Shown here: piece by piece, positions 43,791-56,757 of the stretch
Layout: each line of letters begins with the position of its first letter
How positions within the stretch are numbered: the stretch's first letter is position 1
DNA from: Melastoma dodecandrum
Lineage: Eukaryota > Streptophyta > Magnoliopsida > Myrtales > Melastomataceae
DNA length: 64,000 nucleotides
Assembly (NCBI GenBank): GCA_029817715.1
Contig: JARUPY010000115.1
Location: 62,001 to 126,000 of the forward strand
Direction of reading: 5' to 3'
Notes under the pieces: generated by a model
Told to the model about the DNA's origin: nothing
The model's input: only the letters and a program-made list of their open reading frames with translations
Database searches by the model: none
Made by a program: the position numbers and the translations under genes

Positions 43791-46564
43791 TTATATTTGT
43801 TATGTAGTTGAGAATCCATTCATCCATCCACAAAGTCGAGGAACATTATTTTCATGTTAAGTTGAGATATTCGTGATGCCCTTCTTACACCAAAAAGAAT
43901 AATATGACCCACCCAATTTGGGAATATTCCCTTCCCTTCATTTTTTGTCGTTTTTATTATATGTTTAGGTCGGCATAAGAGAGCTTCTTGCTCCATCAGA
44001 GAGAGATTCTAAATTGTGTGGCGTTGTCTGGTGTGGTGTTATTATAAATAAAGAGCTGGGGACAACCATGTGAATCATGGTATTTCCCGTAACTTGTCGT
44101 CGTGTAAAAATTATTTCTCACATGGGAATGGATTGGAGGAGGAGGAGGGGGCGTTTTTCATTTTTATGGTTTTCCGAGGTCCAAAGCCACGACCTCGTCC
44201 ATCTCAAATAATCTATTTATTTATTTTGTACAAAATGAATGGTGAGTGAAGATCGACTCTTATATATATATATACATAATAAAATAAAATAACAATCTCA
44301 TTTTTTGAGAAATGTTACACTTAAGTCCATACCTTCTCACTAGATTTATTTATTAATTCACGTATCGGGATTCTAACGTACCAAGCGAATCGATATTGTT
44401 GTCTGAGCCTGATTACGTTGAGTCGGGGCGTCTCCTTTCTCACGTGACATAGTCACGCGTAATCGAACCCAAAATATCGATAAGGTTTCTCTAACGACGT
44501 CAGCAACCACAGTAAGACTCTCGTTTCTAATGATTAGCAACTAAATACTCTTATAATTACTAATATCATACATTAAATTTTCTTGGTCTTTACACCTTAC
44601 ACCTCTTTTGAGGTCATAAACACGTACTTCTCTTGACTAATTGTCAAAATTCATATTAACTCTAAGTAAAGAAAATTAGTTCATAACGAAAATAAATGAA
44701 AACAAGATTTCAATCCTAAACATAAAAATGACATTGATGTTGTATTCGGAAAGAAGGGAGATGACAGAGAAGAAGGGAAAACGCAAATCACAAAACAAAA
44801 AAAAAAAACCTCTCTCCTTTCCCAAATACAACCTAAGAAAAACTTAAAAAAAACTATGGTTTGGCGAAGTCTCAGTCGACAGCTCCTTGTCACCGACAGC
44901 CTCCTCCCTCTCCTAAAGATAATGGCGAGAATCCGTTTAAAGGAAATATTTTCTCCGAACGCCCGTGAAGCTGCACGAAATTCTAGTACAAATGCAGTCT
45001 CCGTTCGAATTCGGCCCCCTTCCTTCTCTTCCGTAACCCGTGAAACCACGGCCACTAGCCACTATCGAGTCCTCTTATCTGTCAATACATTCTTCAGTTG
45101 CCGTGGGATTTGATCTGTTGCCCAAATATCAAAAGGCAAGTGGGCAAGAAGACCTGCTCCCCTCAGACAAGGGGCGACAGGAACGCAAAATGCGACTTAC
45201 CTTCTTTTCTTACAAAAAAAAAAATTATATGGTACTATCGAAATGTCTCACGCTTAAGCAGTCCTTGTCCGAGAGAGATCATGTGCAAAATAGTCTCCCC
45301 TCCCTCGATCCACATTTATTTAGGTTTCGAGATTGGCGCACTCGGTAAAATCGACCCTTCTTATTCAAAACCCAATTGCCTCAACCTCCACACAAATTTC
45401 ATTATGCGTTTGGGTTTAAAAAGAAAGCTTAATGTGTTGTTGGTGTTGGATGAGGCTTAAAAACAATTTTTTTTCTTGTTTCGAACGAATTTATGTGGAT
45501 TTTTTATAATTATTATAAAAAAGTTCATTCCAAAGCGAAACTCTTGTCCAAAACGAAATTTTTTACAAAGCAAAAGTTATTTTATTGCGAACAAACTTAT
45601 TATGGTACGAAAATTTACTGAAATCATAATGGCAAAATGAATGAAATTTTCTTTTCGTAACGAGATTCACTATACCACTAAATTCATTAATATCAATTTT
45701 TCGTACGAACTTCCTATAGTATAAAAGTTTCCTATAATCAATAGCCAAAGGTCCTTCAAGAAAGAAATCTTATGTCCGGAAAGAGCTACAAGATAAAAGC
45801 CATTAACATCAATTTTTTTGTATAAAATCTTCCGGTAAAAACGAACTTCTTATAGTACTAAAAGTCTCCGACAATTGTTATAAAGAAGTTTGTTTCCAAA
45901 CTTATCCATTCATTGCAAACTTTTAATAGTACAAAAGTTTCATTTAATCATCAAAGAAAAGTTTGTTATAGAACGAAGCTAAAAAATTTCACTTAAAAAT
46001 TCGCTACAAATTGAACTTTTATACAATAGTTATAAAAAATTTTCATATTAAAAAGAAAATGCGATCCTTGATAAATGAGTCATGGCAGATCGAATTATCG
46101 GAAATACGAAAAACAATTTGAGGCCACGGAAAATGATGCAAAGCTGCATTTGTAGCCTCATCCGTGTTGTTGGTGGTAATAAGTGAAATGGTCAATGCAT
46201 AACTCGATATGTAATTTTCCCCCGGAGTCTTATCCATTTGACATGATATTATTTTTATTACATAATAGGAGGGATGGGGAAAACAGAGGACCCAGAGTTG
46301 TGTTTGTTTTCAAATCTCTCCACTTTTGATGTTTTAAATATTTTTATTATTATTTTTCCTCCTCCTTACACAACACACACCAGCAAAGCAAGGCCAGCCC
46401 CGAATCTCTATGATCTGCCCCAATTACTTAATTGCCGGATCCACCTCATCCCCCCTTCTTCCTCTCAACTCACACCATCGAACTTCACATCCCTCTGATC
46501 AACTCCTACAACACTTAGAATTTGAAAATCAATCGAAGTTGAAGTTGGTTGTTGACTGTGGGAG
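43791..46564. other. 2.8-kb AT-rich intergenic region
   Basis: Contains an (AT)n run near 44261-44275, a 375-bp open frame at 44681-45055 without family resemblance, and a stretch of repeated words at 45480-46060 (separate entry). Immediately upstream of the B-box gene a TC-rich leader is present. No gene was recognised. Confidence 0.5.
45480..46060. repeat. Degenerate tandem-like repeat, AAACTT(C/A)TTATAGTAC words
   Basis: Words resembling CGAAC(T)TTCTTATAGTAC.AAAAGTTT recur at about 45590, 45705, 45845 and 45915, each followed by AT-rich sequence and AAGTTTGTT. The spacing is irregular, roughly 70-140 bp. It is probably a decayed satellite-like array or transposon interior. Confidence 0.4.
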
Positions 46565-47754
46565 ATGAGGATCCAGTGCGACGTCTGCGGGAAAGGCGAA
46601 GCTTCGGTCTTCTGCACGGCCGATGATGCCGCCCTCTGCGGCGGATGCGACCACCGTGTCCACCATGCCAACGAGTTAGCGTCCAAGCACCAGCGCTTCT
46701 CCCTCCTTACCCCTTCCTCCAAGGACAATCCCCTCTGTGACATCTGCCAGGTTTGGTGTTTGTCCCCCTGTTTCCTTACTGTTTATCTCCTTTAGTTGTA
46801 TTTGTTTGATGGACAAAGTTTGGATTTTGATTCGTGGGTTTTATTCGATTTCGCTGCATAGTTCATGGGTCGTCGAGGGGATTTGAGTGAAGAACCGTCT
46901 TCTTCGTTATTGAATATGGATGCAGGAAAGGCGAGCTTTCTTGTTCTGTCAGCAGGACAGGGCAATCTTGTGCAGGGAGTGTGATGTCCCGATTCACGCT
47001 GCCAACGAGCATACCCAGAAGCACGACAGGTTCTTGCTCACCGGCGTGAAGTTATCGGCCACCTCCACCTTGTACGTCTCCGACGGCACGCCTGCATCAT
47101 CCTCCAACGGCTGTGGTTTCGTCCTGGATAAAAAATCCCAGGGCTTTGTTCCGGCCACGGAAACTTCTCCGTGTCCGCTGGTCTCTGGGAATAGTAATAA
47201 CATCTGTTTCAATGCCGGGGTGGCAGCAGCCGAAGTATCTGTGAATTCCGGGGTGGTGATGGGTAAAGACGGGAATGGAAGCGGGACCAACGGGTCGACA
47301 AGTAGCATATCAGAGTACTTGATAGAGACGTTGCCCGGGTGGCACTTTGAGGACTTCCTCGATTCCTGCCCTGCCTCCTTTGGTTTCTCTAAGGTTTGCA
47401 TCGGTCGTCTCTTCTCTTCCCCTTCCTTCTGCTCCAACAAAGACATTCTCTCATGTTCTCCAAACCGTAACCTCCCTTTGATCGGTGCAGAACTATGGCG
47501 GGCATCCTCAATTGATCGAGAACGTTATCGACTGCGAGATCAGTTCCTTCTCCTCGGAAAGCTTCGGAATTTGGGTTCCTCGAATGCCTCCTACGCAGGC
47601 TCCACCCCATCCCTCCCAGTTCACCAACCCCAATCCCCAACCAAATCCGAAGATCACGAAGACTCCCAAGAGGTGGAACAATGATTCCTTTGCAGTTCCA
47701 GAGATGAGGACTAGTCCCTCGTCAACCGAGTTCAAAAGATCAAGGAAATTTTGA
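46565..47754 (+). CDS. Double B-box zinc finger protein (BBX20-25 group, LZF1/STH-like)
   Basis: Three exons: 46565-46750, 46926-47393 and 47491-47754. They sum to 918 nt, or 305 residues. B-box 1 (CDVCGKGEASVFCTADDAALC...) fills exon 1. B-box 2 (ERRAFLFCQQDRAILCRECDV...) starts exon 2, with the Cys/His/Asp zinc ligands of both in place. There is no CCT domain, which places it in BBX group IV. Later motifs ISEYLIETLPGWHFEDFLD and FGIWVPRMPP resemble BBX21/BBX22, which work with HY5 in light signalling, and the C-terminus is basic (FKRSRKF). The exon boundary after the first B-box is the usual one. The gene is intact. Confidence 0.94.
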
Positions 47755-49396
47755 CATCCTCAGTCCTTGTCTTTGTTAATGCTTTCTCCTTTCCTTACAG
47801 ATTTCCTAGTTTGGGTCTGTTTTTACAGGACTGGTCTGAAATCCTAGGTAGAACAACTCTTTTTTTACTGGGTGGTGCCTTTTGTTCCTTTCTTCCTCCT
47901 GGGATGTCCTCGTTGTTCGACCTCCTGTTGCGTGTTTGTACTCTCTCGAACAGTTGTAGGCTTGTAAATATTAACGGAAGAACTTGGTAACGAGTTTCTC
48001 TTCTATCTCTATCCCTCACCTTTCCCTGACAGCCAATTCCAATTCTGGTCAACTAGTTGGATAAGCCCACAAAAGATGAGCTGAATTTGGGAACTGGGAA
48101 AGAAGAGATCATCATCATCATCATCATCATCAATGATGGGCGAAGCAGAGTGGGGGAGGAGGAGATGGTGATGTCTTTTATGTTTTCTTCATATGATAAT
48201 TAAGTAAAAAGAGGCATAGAAATGATTAAAAGGGATCTCGGAAGAAAAAGGGTGGGGATGGGAGGTCGGCGACTTTATGTCTCAATTGCTGACATTTCCT
48301 TTAAAAAAAATTAACGTGGGTGGGATATGCCTGAGGATTGTCCCAAGTTAAAGGTTTGTTCAGAAGTAATTTGAGAAACTGTGAATGAGTAGAGTTCCTA
48401 CTAGATTCACTTGCAAAGATGTTATGAAATTAGTTTTAACCTATAACCTTACAACCCTTGTCTCCATGTGTGTTCTCATTTAGTGTTGTTTTCTCATGAG
48501 GCCTTTGTTATTTAACCCACCTCCTCATGAAGCAAAAGGGACGGACAATCCTTGCAACCCAAATGGGGAAGAGCCGAATAATTGCAACCTCCCAGCACGG
48601 AAGAGTCGACATCGGACCTTCTACTAGGAAGACCTGGCTCTAGTGCTCTGTCTGTCTGTCTATATTCATCTTTCACCTACTTCTCCTAATGATCAGACAC
48701 CAACCACTTCCAAATCAAAATCTCAAAGGGAAATTGAACCGTCGCCATCCAAGTACATAGTCTGCAATGGCCAAAGAAGAAAAGGCACCCGAATCCTAAC
48801 ACTTCAATGCCATCCCCGAAGGGCTTTTCTTACAGCTAAACACAAACCCTGGTTAGGAGAACGAGACTAGGAGTGATAAGTATCATTACCACGTGTAACC
48901 ATCAATGCCCACAGAAGAGATTAATCTAGACTCTCCACCAAACTACTTTTGTGTGTTTATTAGCGTTTCACGTCGGCAGAACCCCTTATCTGCCCCTTAT
49001 TTTACTCCAAAAGGAGGACCCCAACCCGGGGGGAAACACCACCTGATTTAAAAGAAATTAAAAAAAAATGAAAAAGGTTATCTCAAAGGAGGAGGACCCA
49101 TGTTGTTTTTCCAATTTCAGAAGAAAATGAAGATTATCACCCCCCCCCCCCCCCCCAAATAACAACAAAACTTTTCTCCCTGTGATAATCCGACGACCGG
49201 TTGTCTAGGCGGGTCTTTTAAAGATACAACCACATCTCACGGTCACAAGTAGCCAACACCAGCCAAAAAAGAAACAGGAATACGTGATGAGATTGAATGA
49301 TATGAACTGCGGTGAGTGAATGGAGCACGCTATGAACAAGCCACAATGCCGAGGAAAGTGCACAGGAGGAACCGAACTGCTTAGCTGGATGCACAC
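47755..49396. other. Intergenic between tail-to-tail B-box and SH3P genes
   Basis: Holds the 3' UTRs of both genes, an (ATC)n run at 48108-48132 and a C tract at 49141-49156. A 75-codon open frame at 48643 has no recognised similarity. Confidence 0.5.
48108..48132. repeat. (ATC)n microsatellite
   Basis: About eight uninterrupted ATC units. Confidence 0.9.
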
Positions 49397-52215
49397 TCAG
49401 AATACATGGGCCATTTTACTCGCGGGGACGCGTTCTCTCCTCTCAATGTAATCGAGTGGAAACCATCCAGCTTTTCCTTGGGATTCTCCCTCGGCCCACC
49501 CGCTGTTTGATACCTGAATTATCAAGGCAAATAGGGGATGATGCCATTAAATAGTGCGGGGACTGTTGAGTTGTAAACACATCATTTCTCTGGCAAGTGC
49601 CACAACATACCCTCCTTCTAGCATGATGGCCCCTTAGCAACATATTTAAACGGTTCTGCAGTCTAGTCTAGTAAGGCCTTCTCAAACTAGGAAAAAGAAA
49701 ATAAGCAAAACAAAATATAAATCACCTTGCGAACCACAACATAGTCGCCGATGGATAAATTCAACTCCACATCAGAAACAGCTTTGAATGCATACATAAC
49801 CTGGATCAAATATAAGAAGCCTCAGTAAATAGATGGCCCATGGACAAAACAAACTCCAAGCAGAGACATGTACCTCCCCCAAGAAATAGTCGATGTCAGA
49901 TAAGTCACTGAAGGTCTCAGGGGGAAAGGAACCATTGACTTCCTCGTATGAGGGAGGTGGAGGAACATAGGTTTCAACAGGAGGGGGAGGAGCTGCTTCA
50001 ATTCTTTGACGTTCAGACACCAGCTATTCAAACATCGCAAGTTGAGCGAAGAGAGTCAAAGAGAAGAAACAATTATTTCCCTTCATCAACTGCTCAGTGG
50101 TAGTAATTACCTCTCCTTCGAGTTGATCAAGTATCTGTAAAACTCTCTGATGATAACCTCGTTCCGATTCAACCTTAAATGATAATTTGAAGATAGTTAG
50201 CACAGGCCAGGCCCTGCTTCCGTATACCTGCATAAACTTACTAGGAATTTCAAAAAGAACTTCACCATAGCAATGAGTCTCTGAAGAGTCATTTTCTGTT
50301 GTTGACCTTCAACGGCTGCCATTGCAGAAGTAGCCTCTTTGCCTAGTGTTGCCATGTTAGATTTCAGCTCCTGAAGCTTGGCTTCAGCAGCTTCCAGCTT
50401 TGCGACATTATCAGGATTGCCCATAGTTTCTCTCACTCTAGCTTGGCGTCTTGAGACATCAATGGCCTGTAAATAGGAAGAATACGATATGAATAAATGT
50501 TTCCAGGGCCGATCTTTTGATGCCCAGTTTGATCTATTACGAAGAATGACAATTACGGCTAGCTTCATATTTATTCAGCTTCCCATTTTTCATAAAGATA
50601 AAAAAATTCTCATTGTGCTCAAATTGAATGGAACCAGACGAAAAGTTGAAAAGAGAAACCATGCAGAGAGCAGATCAGAAAATCACTAACCGATATATAT
50701 TACCTGTGCTTCAGCCTCCTGACGCACTCTATCATACTTCTGAGCAAGCTGTCGGGCATCCTCTAAAGGAGCACCCATTACCATTGCTCTCAGTGGCTCG
50801 GCGACCTGAACATAGGATGAGACCAAACACAAAATTTTAATCTTCCACAAGAATAAAAATAGCAAACAGATGGAAAATGTCAAAAACTAAAACATATCGA
50901 AGTCCCGGTAGAAAGCGATCCCTTCTCTTGGGGATAACATAACACATTAATCCATATATCTTGATGAGCAAGCCCTCGCGTTCTCACCTCCAACCTAAAC
51001 TCATTGATCCAGTTACAACAACAGATTTTCCATTCACATAAATCAAATGTGATATTATACTTGAAAACATCATCGATTTTGGATTCTTCTGCATTGCCCA
51101 TGCCAAGTGACTTAACCAACAAACCTTTTTAAAACTTCCTATATAATTATCAAAGGGCCCAATAGGCCTTCATGCACATGTGTTCAACAGAATGTGAGCT
51201 GAAATAGATCAAACTCAAAGTAGAGATATTGGACACCCTACCTAGTGGAATTTAGGACCAAGACTAAGGCATGAGTTTTGCTGATAGCATTGTAGCTTGA
51301 AATAGTAAACGGTTTATCATGCTTAAAATTACAAAAAATAAGTTGGAAAGTACCTGTGTACCGAGAGTTTTCAGAAGATTTCCCCGTTCTCTTTCCATCT
51401 GAGCAAGAGCTCTGGAAAAATTAACCGCGGCCTTGGACAGTGTAGTGCCACTCGTACATGTGTTTTCACTTCCATATTTTCTACAGTCTTCTGATAACTT
51501 GGTACCTGTTGAGAAGTCATTTTGAAAAGAACAAAACAAATTCACACATATCAATCGCCCAAACAAGTGAAAGAAACTCATATGTGAGAGTACTTCGTAA
51601 ATTACCAATTTCAACCAGCTTGGAGCCGTGAACTATATGGCCTTCCACACCACGAACAATATCCCTTTGAAAATGCTGATACAGTAATGCTCGCTTCAGT
51701 CAGTATAGAGCAATCAACATTGCTTGAGTTGAAAAATAATAGAAAAGCTGACCTTGCCAGCTCGTGTTGATATGTATAGCTTTTCAAGCTTCTGATGATG
51801 TAGAAGTTCTGTCTCATCAGCCACAACATTGTCGGCACCACCATATATGCCAGTAAACTGCCTAAAGACAGCCTGAGGGTGGAAAAAGAATTTAGAAACC
51901 ATGATTAAATCATCAAGAAAAAGATGTCACAAGATCTCTTCCAGCACAGAAATCTAAACGAGTGGTAAGCGCGAATTCCCTACGCCCCACCCTCGTGCCC
52001 TTCCCTCCTCTCCCTCTCCAAGAAAAAAGAAAAGGGAGCGGCAGGAAGAGATCTCAAACACGGACACCTGACTCGGCAATCACCCACATCAGCAAAGCTC
52101 ATCCAAATGACAATCCGAGATCACCTAGGGATACAGGTAGAACAATAGGAATTACCTGCTGCTGCTTGGCGACCTGATCCCGGAACTTGGTGGCCTGTTT
52201 CCTGATTGCATCCAT
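49397..52215 (-). CDS. SH3 domain-containing protein, SH3P2/SH3P3-like
   Basis: Ten exons: 52215-52156, 51872-51753, 51675-51606, 51505-51354, 50805-50704, 50466-50266, 50173-50111, 50023-49874, 49800-49726 and 49513-49397. They sum to 1110 nt, or 369 residues, about the length of Arabidopsis SH3P2. The N-terminal BAR-like region begins MDAIRKQATKFRDQVAKQQQ and includes HQKLEKLYISTRAGK, GTKLSEDCRKYGSEN and PLRAMVMGAPLEDAR. A coiled coil follows (KLEAAEAKLQELKSNM), then a Pro-rich linker (PPPPVETYVPPPPSYEE). The C-terminal SH3 domain is about residues 303-361 (FLGEVMYAFKAV, LSIGDYVVVRK, GWFPLDYIERRE). Family members bind phosphoinositides and act in autophagosome formation, clathrin traffic and the cell plate. 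Every exon ends on consensus splice sites. Confidence 0.95.
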
Positions 52216-52780
52216 TTTTCAAACAAATCCCGACAACCCGTTCAAATCTAATCCAGGAGAAATCACAACCCACCCCTCCCCCTCGCGACGAACCTAAATC
52301 AATCAATCCAGCGGACAGACAAACAGACACTTTGAGGCGATTCCAACCGCCTCTGCAATCAAACGATCTCGATCCAATCGGATCGAATGGGAGGCGACCC
52401 CCCACTTAATCGGAGGAAGCGGATGCTGAAACCTCGACCCGGCAAATCATTAGCGTCAAGTTGATTTATCGATGTATTTTTCAGATTTCCCGATTCGAGT
52501 TTGGTGGGTCTTCTTCTTGTACGAGGCACATTCCCAAATCACTGTTTGTTCTTTTTCTTACATAAATTTGAAAATTGAGTGTGTTATAAATTAGTTTATT
52601 TATTTCGAAATTTTTTAAATTAGAATTTAACTCGATCTTTATAAAATTAATTTAAAATTATTACTTTTAGAAATTTTGAAATATTGTACTCCAAACCTTT
52701 AAGCTCTTTAGAGATTGGCAATAACTTAACTTATTTAATTGCTGAATTAAAAAACACTCCCCCTGTTTGGGGTAAAGGAA
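52216..52780. other. Intergenic: SH3P promoter and DUF726 gene 3' end
   Basis: Only 565 bp between two genes on the same strand. The part nearer the SH3P gene is pyrimidine-rich (5' UTR-like) and the middle is AT-rich. No repeat or RNA was recognised. Confidence 0.5.
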
Positions 52781-55700
52781 TTAAGGAGTGTCCATCTCCA
52801 GCTTCTGAAGGATGGCCTTGGTCTTCCAAAGGTAGGAGGCATGGCCTTCCAGCATCCCAGACACATCCACCTGCACCAAAAACCACACACCCCCTCGCTC
52901 GGTTCAATCCCGATGTCTCTATGACTATGCCATGATGTGATGTGATGTTTGCATGCATCTATCTCACGTTCTCTACCCCCGGGATATCGACTTCTTGTAT
53001 GCCGGCCAGTCCTTTCGATAGCAAGCTGCATTGACGACAAGACCCGGCCACCTTAGGATGCTCAGATCATCCTTCTGGTTAAGGTAATGAAAGATTGGGT
53101 TGTGTCCCCTCACCTTGCGCGAAAAGCTATGCCCAGCGTCCAGTCATTCGGGGAATACACGTTCACGAACCTCCCTGCTACCATCTAGCATGCGGATTTA
53201 CAACCGTTAGAGGTTCAAATATTTTCGTTTTTTCTGCAGAGAAAAAAGGGACGGATCCTTTCCGGGGAGATGTTTGTCTACCTTTCTGACCGTCTCCCAG
53301 TTTTCGTCCTTGATTGGAATCGGTGCTCCTAGAAGTACCACCCTTTCCACGATCCTCGCTGCAGGACGTCGGAGACTTCTGTGTGAGCATTGGATGTGGG
53401 AAAGACGTCTGAAGGACCAATCGGAGCGAAAAAGAACAAACCTCCTGGCAGTGATTTGTCTGCATTACATGCTTCAGCCAAACACTGTAAGCATTTGAAT
53501 ATTACCCGGGCACCCAGCGAGAAACCAATAAGCGTGACAGGCCTGGGATGCGAGGGAAATATGCCAAGCAAATTATAGTTAATCCCCTGAGGGGGTCGTC
53601 TTTTAGTATTCTTGCAGGTATTATTCGTGGAGGGTCCCGTATTAGTACCTGTTCCCTTGCAATCTCTGCAGAAGCACGTCGCACAAGAGCTTTCCCACTT
53701 TGTCTGATCTGTTCTTCACAGACGTAAGTTAGTAGGGGAAGGGTTATCATTGCATAACAGTCTCTAATTATGTAAACTGAGTTATGACAACAACCTGTCA
53801 ATTGTTACGGCCCATTGACTATCGATGAGATCAGATGCAGTAACTAGAGTTGCTGGCAAAGCTAGTGCAGTAACAAGGGCACTTAAAACAGTGAACATTG
53901 CGCCTTCCTTCATCAGCTCCGCGGCAATTTCTACCGTCGCAAGTCGTGGAGGAGAACATGTGAGCCTCGTTAAAGTACTTGTGGAACTGAATGCTTTGAG
54001 GAAAATAATGGCGGAAAGATAGATTACTAGAAGTGAACCAGTCCCGGACTGCGGTGCTCAAAGCAATCAGATGTCTGGATTCCCATTTGAGCGCATACCT
54101 GTGTTTTCAACCAGAAGAATCACAGCAGTTGCAGATAGTGAAACCCGTCATCTCGATTCATCTTCTAGACAAAATGAATTTCAAACCAACCTGATGGCAA
54201 CATACAATACGAAGCAAGATTGCAAGAGGTGCACGAAGGTTGGGATACCTTTCCGTGTCGACCCCAATACCTTCCCATGGCCTGACGAAGTCATCATCCC
54301 CAAATGCGAGTCCAGAAACCAGAATCTCAACAGCCAGTCTCTGAAAGGATTACTCATATAATAAACATGACAAGAACTGGAAATGGCTGATCGTTAGGTG
54401 CAGCATGACACAATGGAGTGGCTTACAATCAATCACCAACACAGCAGCTTGCCAGCTGAGAACCCGATGATCTGTTAAGAGCATACCTCTTTGTCATGCT
54501 TTTCACCGACTCTTTCAAATTCAAACTCCTCAATGTCTCCGGTTCTTCTAGCCATTTTGTATCCCGTAAGGCCAGCTCCAGCAGCTGATCCACAAAGCAG
54601 TAATCAAATGGTTATTGCACCAAATCGATTATGAACATATACAGGACTCCATCATGTAAATTTATGTTATAGAACGTCATCCATGGCTCTCATCTTGCAT
54701 GCTGAACATGTACCTCCAAAGGATGCAGCAACTGCGACGGCGCCAGCACCTGTTCCTGTTGCCGTTGCTGCAGCGGCAAAACCGCTCGCTCCAACCGAAG
54801 GCACAATGCTGCCTAATGTGGGGGCCAGGGCTCCTAATCCATGCGCAATGGCTGGGGCAGCAAGGCCTACAGAAAAACTACACTTTGACAAATTACCCCC
54901 ATCAAACCGTCCATACAAGAGGTCAAACAAAATTGTGTTGCAAACTAATATATGTGACGAGAAGTATCGAAATGTATCCATACCACCCGTGATGGCCATC
55001 ACAGCTCCTCCGCCCAACGCTGCAGCACCAATGACACCTCCACGCTTCCAATTCATCCAAGAGCTTTCTGACTCTCCACTTTCCTCTTCAGTCCGGCCTT
55101 TCTCCTTCGGCGGAGAAGATAAAGCGACAATTGCCTCCAAAGCTTCCTTCAGATAGTACAGAAATGAAACATAAAGGGCAGAGAATAGTTTCTTTTTTTC
55201 ATCTCTACTTAAATAAAATTATTACGAAAAGCACGAACCATTTCGGTCCATTTCACACCCATCCACTCTGCTAGTAATCTCAAAGCCACCCGATGTCTCG
55301 CATCATAGCAGTCCATAACAGCCGGTCTTTCGCCGTCCTTTGACTTGTCTGCCATACAGGCAGAAAGAAGCTCGTAAAGGACTGTCAATTTCATCGGACG
55401 ACTCACACGTGAACTCTCTTCTATATCTTCTTCGTGCTTCCTGATCCCAGAAAGGCCGTGAAGTTTTTCATCACCAGCACTCCTTGAATCTAACTGAAGA
55501 GTTCTGTTAGGTTCTGCAGGATCTTCAGCCGACAAATTTCTACCATCATTAGAAAGCTTCTCATGACATTGCTCTTCATATGCACAGCTACTCTTCTCCT
55601 CGTCCTTAGGCCCGATATTGTCCTCATTAAGCACAACAGCATCAACAGCTTTCGATAAAGCAAGCTCCCTGTCTTTCGTCTCTGGAGAACTGTCATCTTT

Positions 55701-56203
55701 TTCCTCCACCAACAGTTCCAGAAACTGGCAGAAGACAAGAACTCGTCTTTGTTACCGAATAAAAGATTCTTTTAGTCAGATTATCGAGCAGGCCACGCAC
55801 CGCCCCAATGTGATGCCTGATCTGCGAAGATGATCCTGCCGTTTCCTGTAAGCCTTGCCAGCACTGCTCATCCACCCCCAGAAACCTTAAATACAAGTCG
55901 CGTTAACTTCAATGCAGTCGCTAATTTCACCTCTTCACGACAAGGGGTTTGGGGAGGCGTGTGGAAAGAAAACCTGAAGATAGGCCAAAGCAATCCTGAA
56001 CTCTCGTGAATCCAGTACTCAGGGTGGTCCGACGAGACAGAAACCCCCCTCACGCCGCTCGAACCATCGCCAATCCCCTCCTCCTCAAGGGAAGGTAATG
56101 TATGGCGAAGTCGTGACTGGTGGATCTGGGACTGGTGCAGTGAGAATGCAAAGAGGCCCGCTGCGGCATACTTCTGCGCTGGCTTCAGTATTCCCATCTC
56201 CAT
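52781..56203 (-). CDS. DUF726 / TMCO4-like membrane-associated alpha/beta hydrolase
   Basis: Fifteen exons: 56203-55974, 55885-55801, 55724-55239, 55146-54984, 54866-54714, 54584-54487, 54340-54249, 54098-54028, 53930-53795, 53708-53649, 53542-53469, 53358-53282, 53184-53114, 53025-52968 and 52870-52781. They sum to 1944 nt, or 647 residues. The N-terminus has MGILKPAQKYAAAGLFAFSLH and WIHESSGLLWPIFR. A variable acidic region follows, then a Gly/Ala-rich membrane stretch (GGVIGAAALGGGAVMAITG, GLAAPAIAHGLGALAPTLG). The conserved DUF726 part has GLAFGDDDFVRPWEG, LALPATLVTASDLIDSQWA, the nucleophile elbow IGFSLGARV (Ser533), VVLLGAPIPI, RFVNVYSPNDWTLG and LEGHASYLW. Exon phases agree throughout. 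The biochemical function of the family is not known. Confidence 0.93.
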
Positions 56204-56757
56204 TGAAGTCTAAAGGGATTAATATCTCTCGTGAATTTAAGGTTCTCTTGAAAGAAGAACGGTTCCACTCCGAAACCGCAGGTTCCTGCAAGAATAACGG
56301 CTTTACCCGCCACAAAGTAACTAACTTCTTTCCTGCACTCTCGCCACGTGTTCAACCAACATCCAATTGAAAGGAATCCGTAAATTCGTAAATGTCGATG
56401 TTGAATCCGAAACCAGACACAGGAATTAACATATGGAAGGCCAGAAAGACAGGAAATCGAGACAACAAACAGTCGACCGGGATCTGACAGCGATTAGCTT
56501 GCTCTATGAGGTTGCCTGAGTGGTGAGGCTCGTAAATACGTTTGAAGTCCAACTGTTAGTTACATTCAGAGAGCAAATACAGCAAACGATCAACGTTTGA
56601 AACCACAGAACAACACTCTTTGTGATTACAAAAAAGGGATCTCGAAAGGCCATTCTGAATCGGTCGTGAGCTACTATGTACTTCAACGCTAATGGATCAA
56701 AAACATCGAGCAAAGAGGAAAAGAACAGAAGGAAGTTAACAACAGTACTCTGCGATG
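56204..56757. other. Intergenic: DUF726 upstream region
   Basis: 554 bp between the DUF726 start codon and the stop of the EF-hand/TPR gene. It must hold the former's promoter and the latter's 3' UTR. No further feature was recognised. Confidence 0.5.

Noticed and set aside
44681..45055. 124-residue minus-strand open frame
   Set aside because: No recognised motif, ends in a homopolymer-coded Phe/Ser-rich stretch, and lies in AT-rich intergenic DNA. Chance is more likely.
54683..55156. 157-residue plus-strand open frame, Pro/Ala-rich
   Set aside because: Antisense of two DUF726 exons (Gly/Ala-rich membrane segments) that have consistent splice sites and phases on the minus strand.
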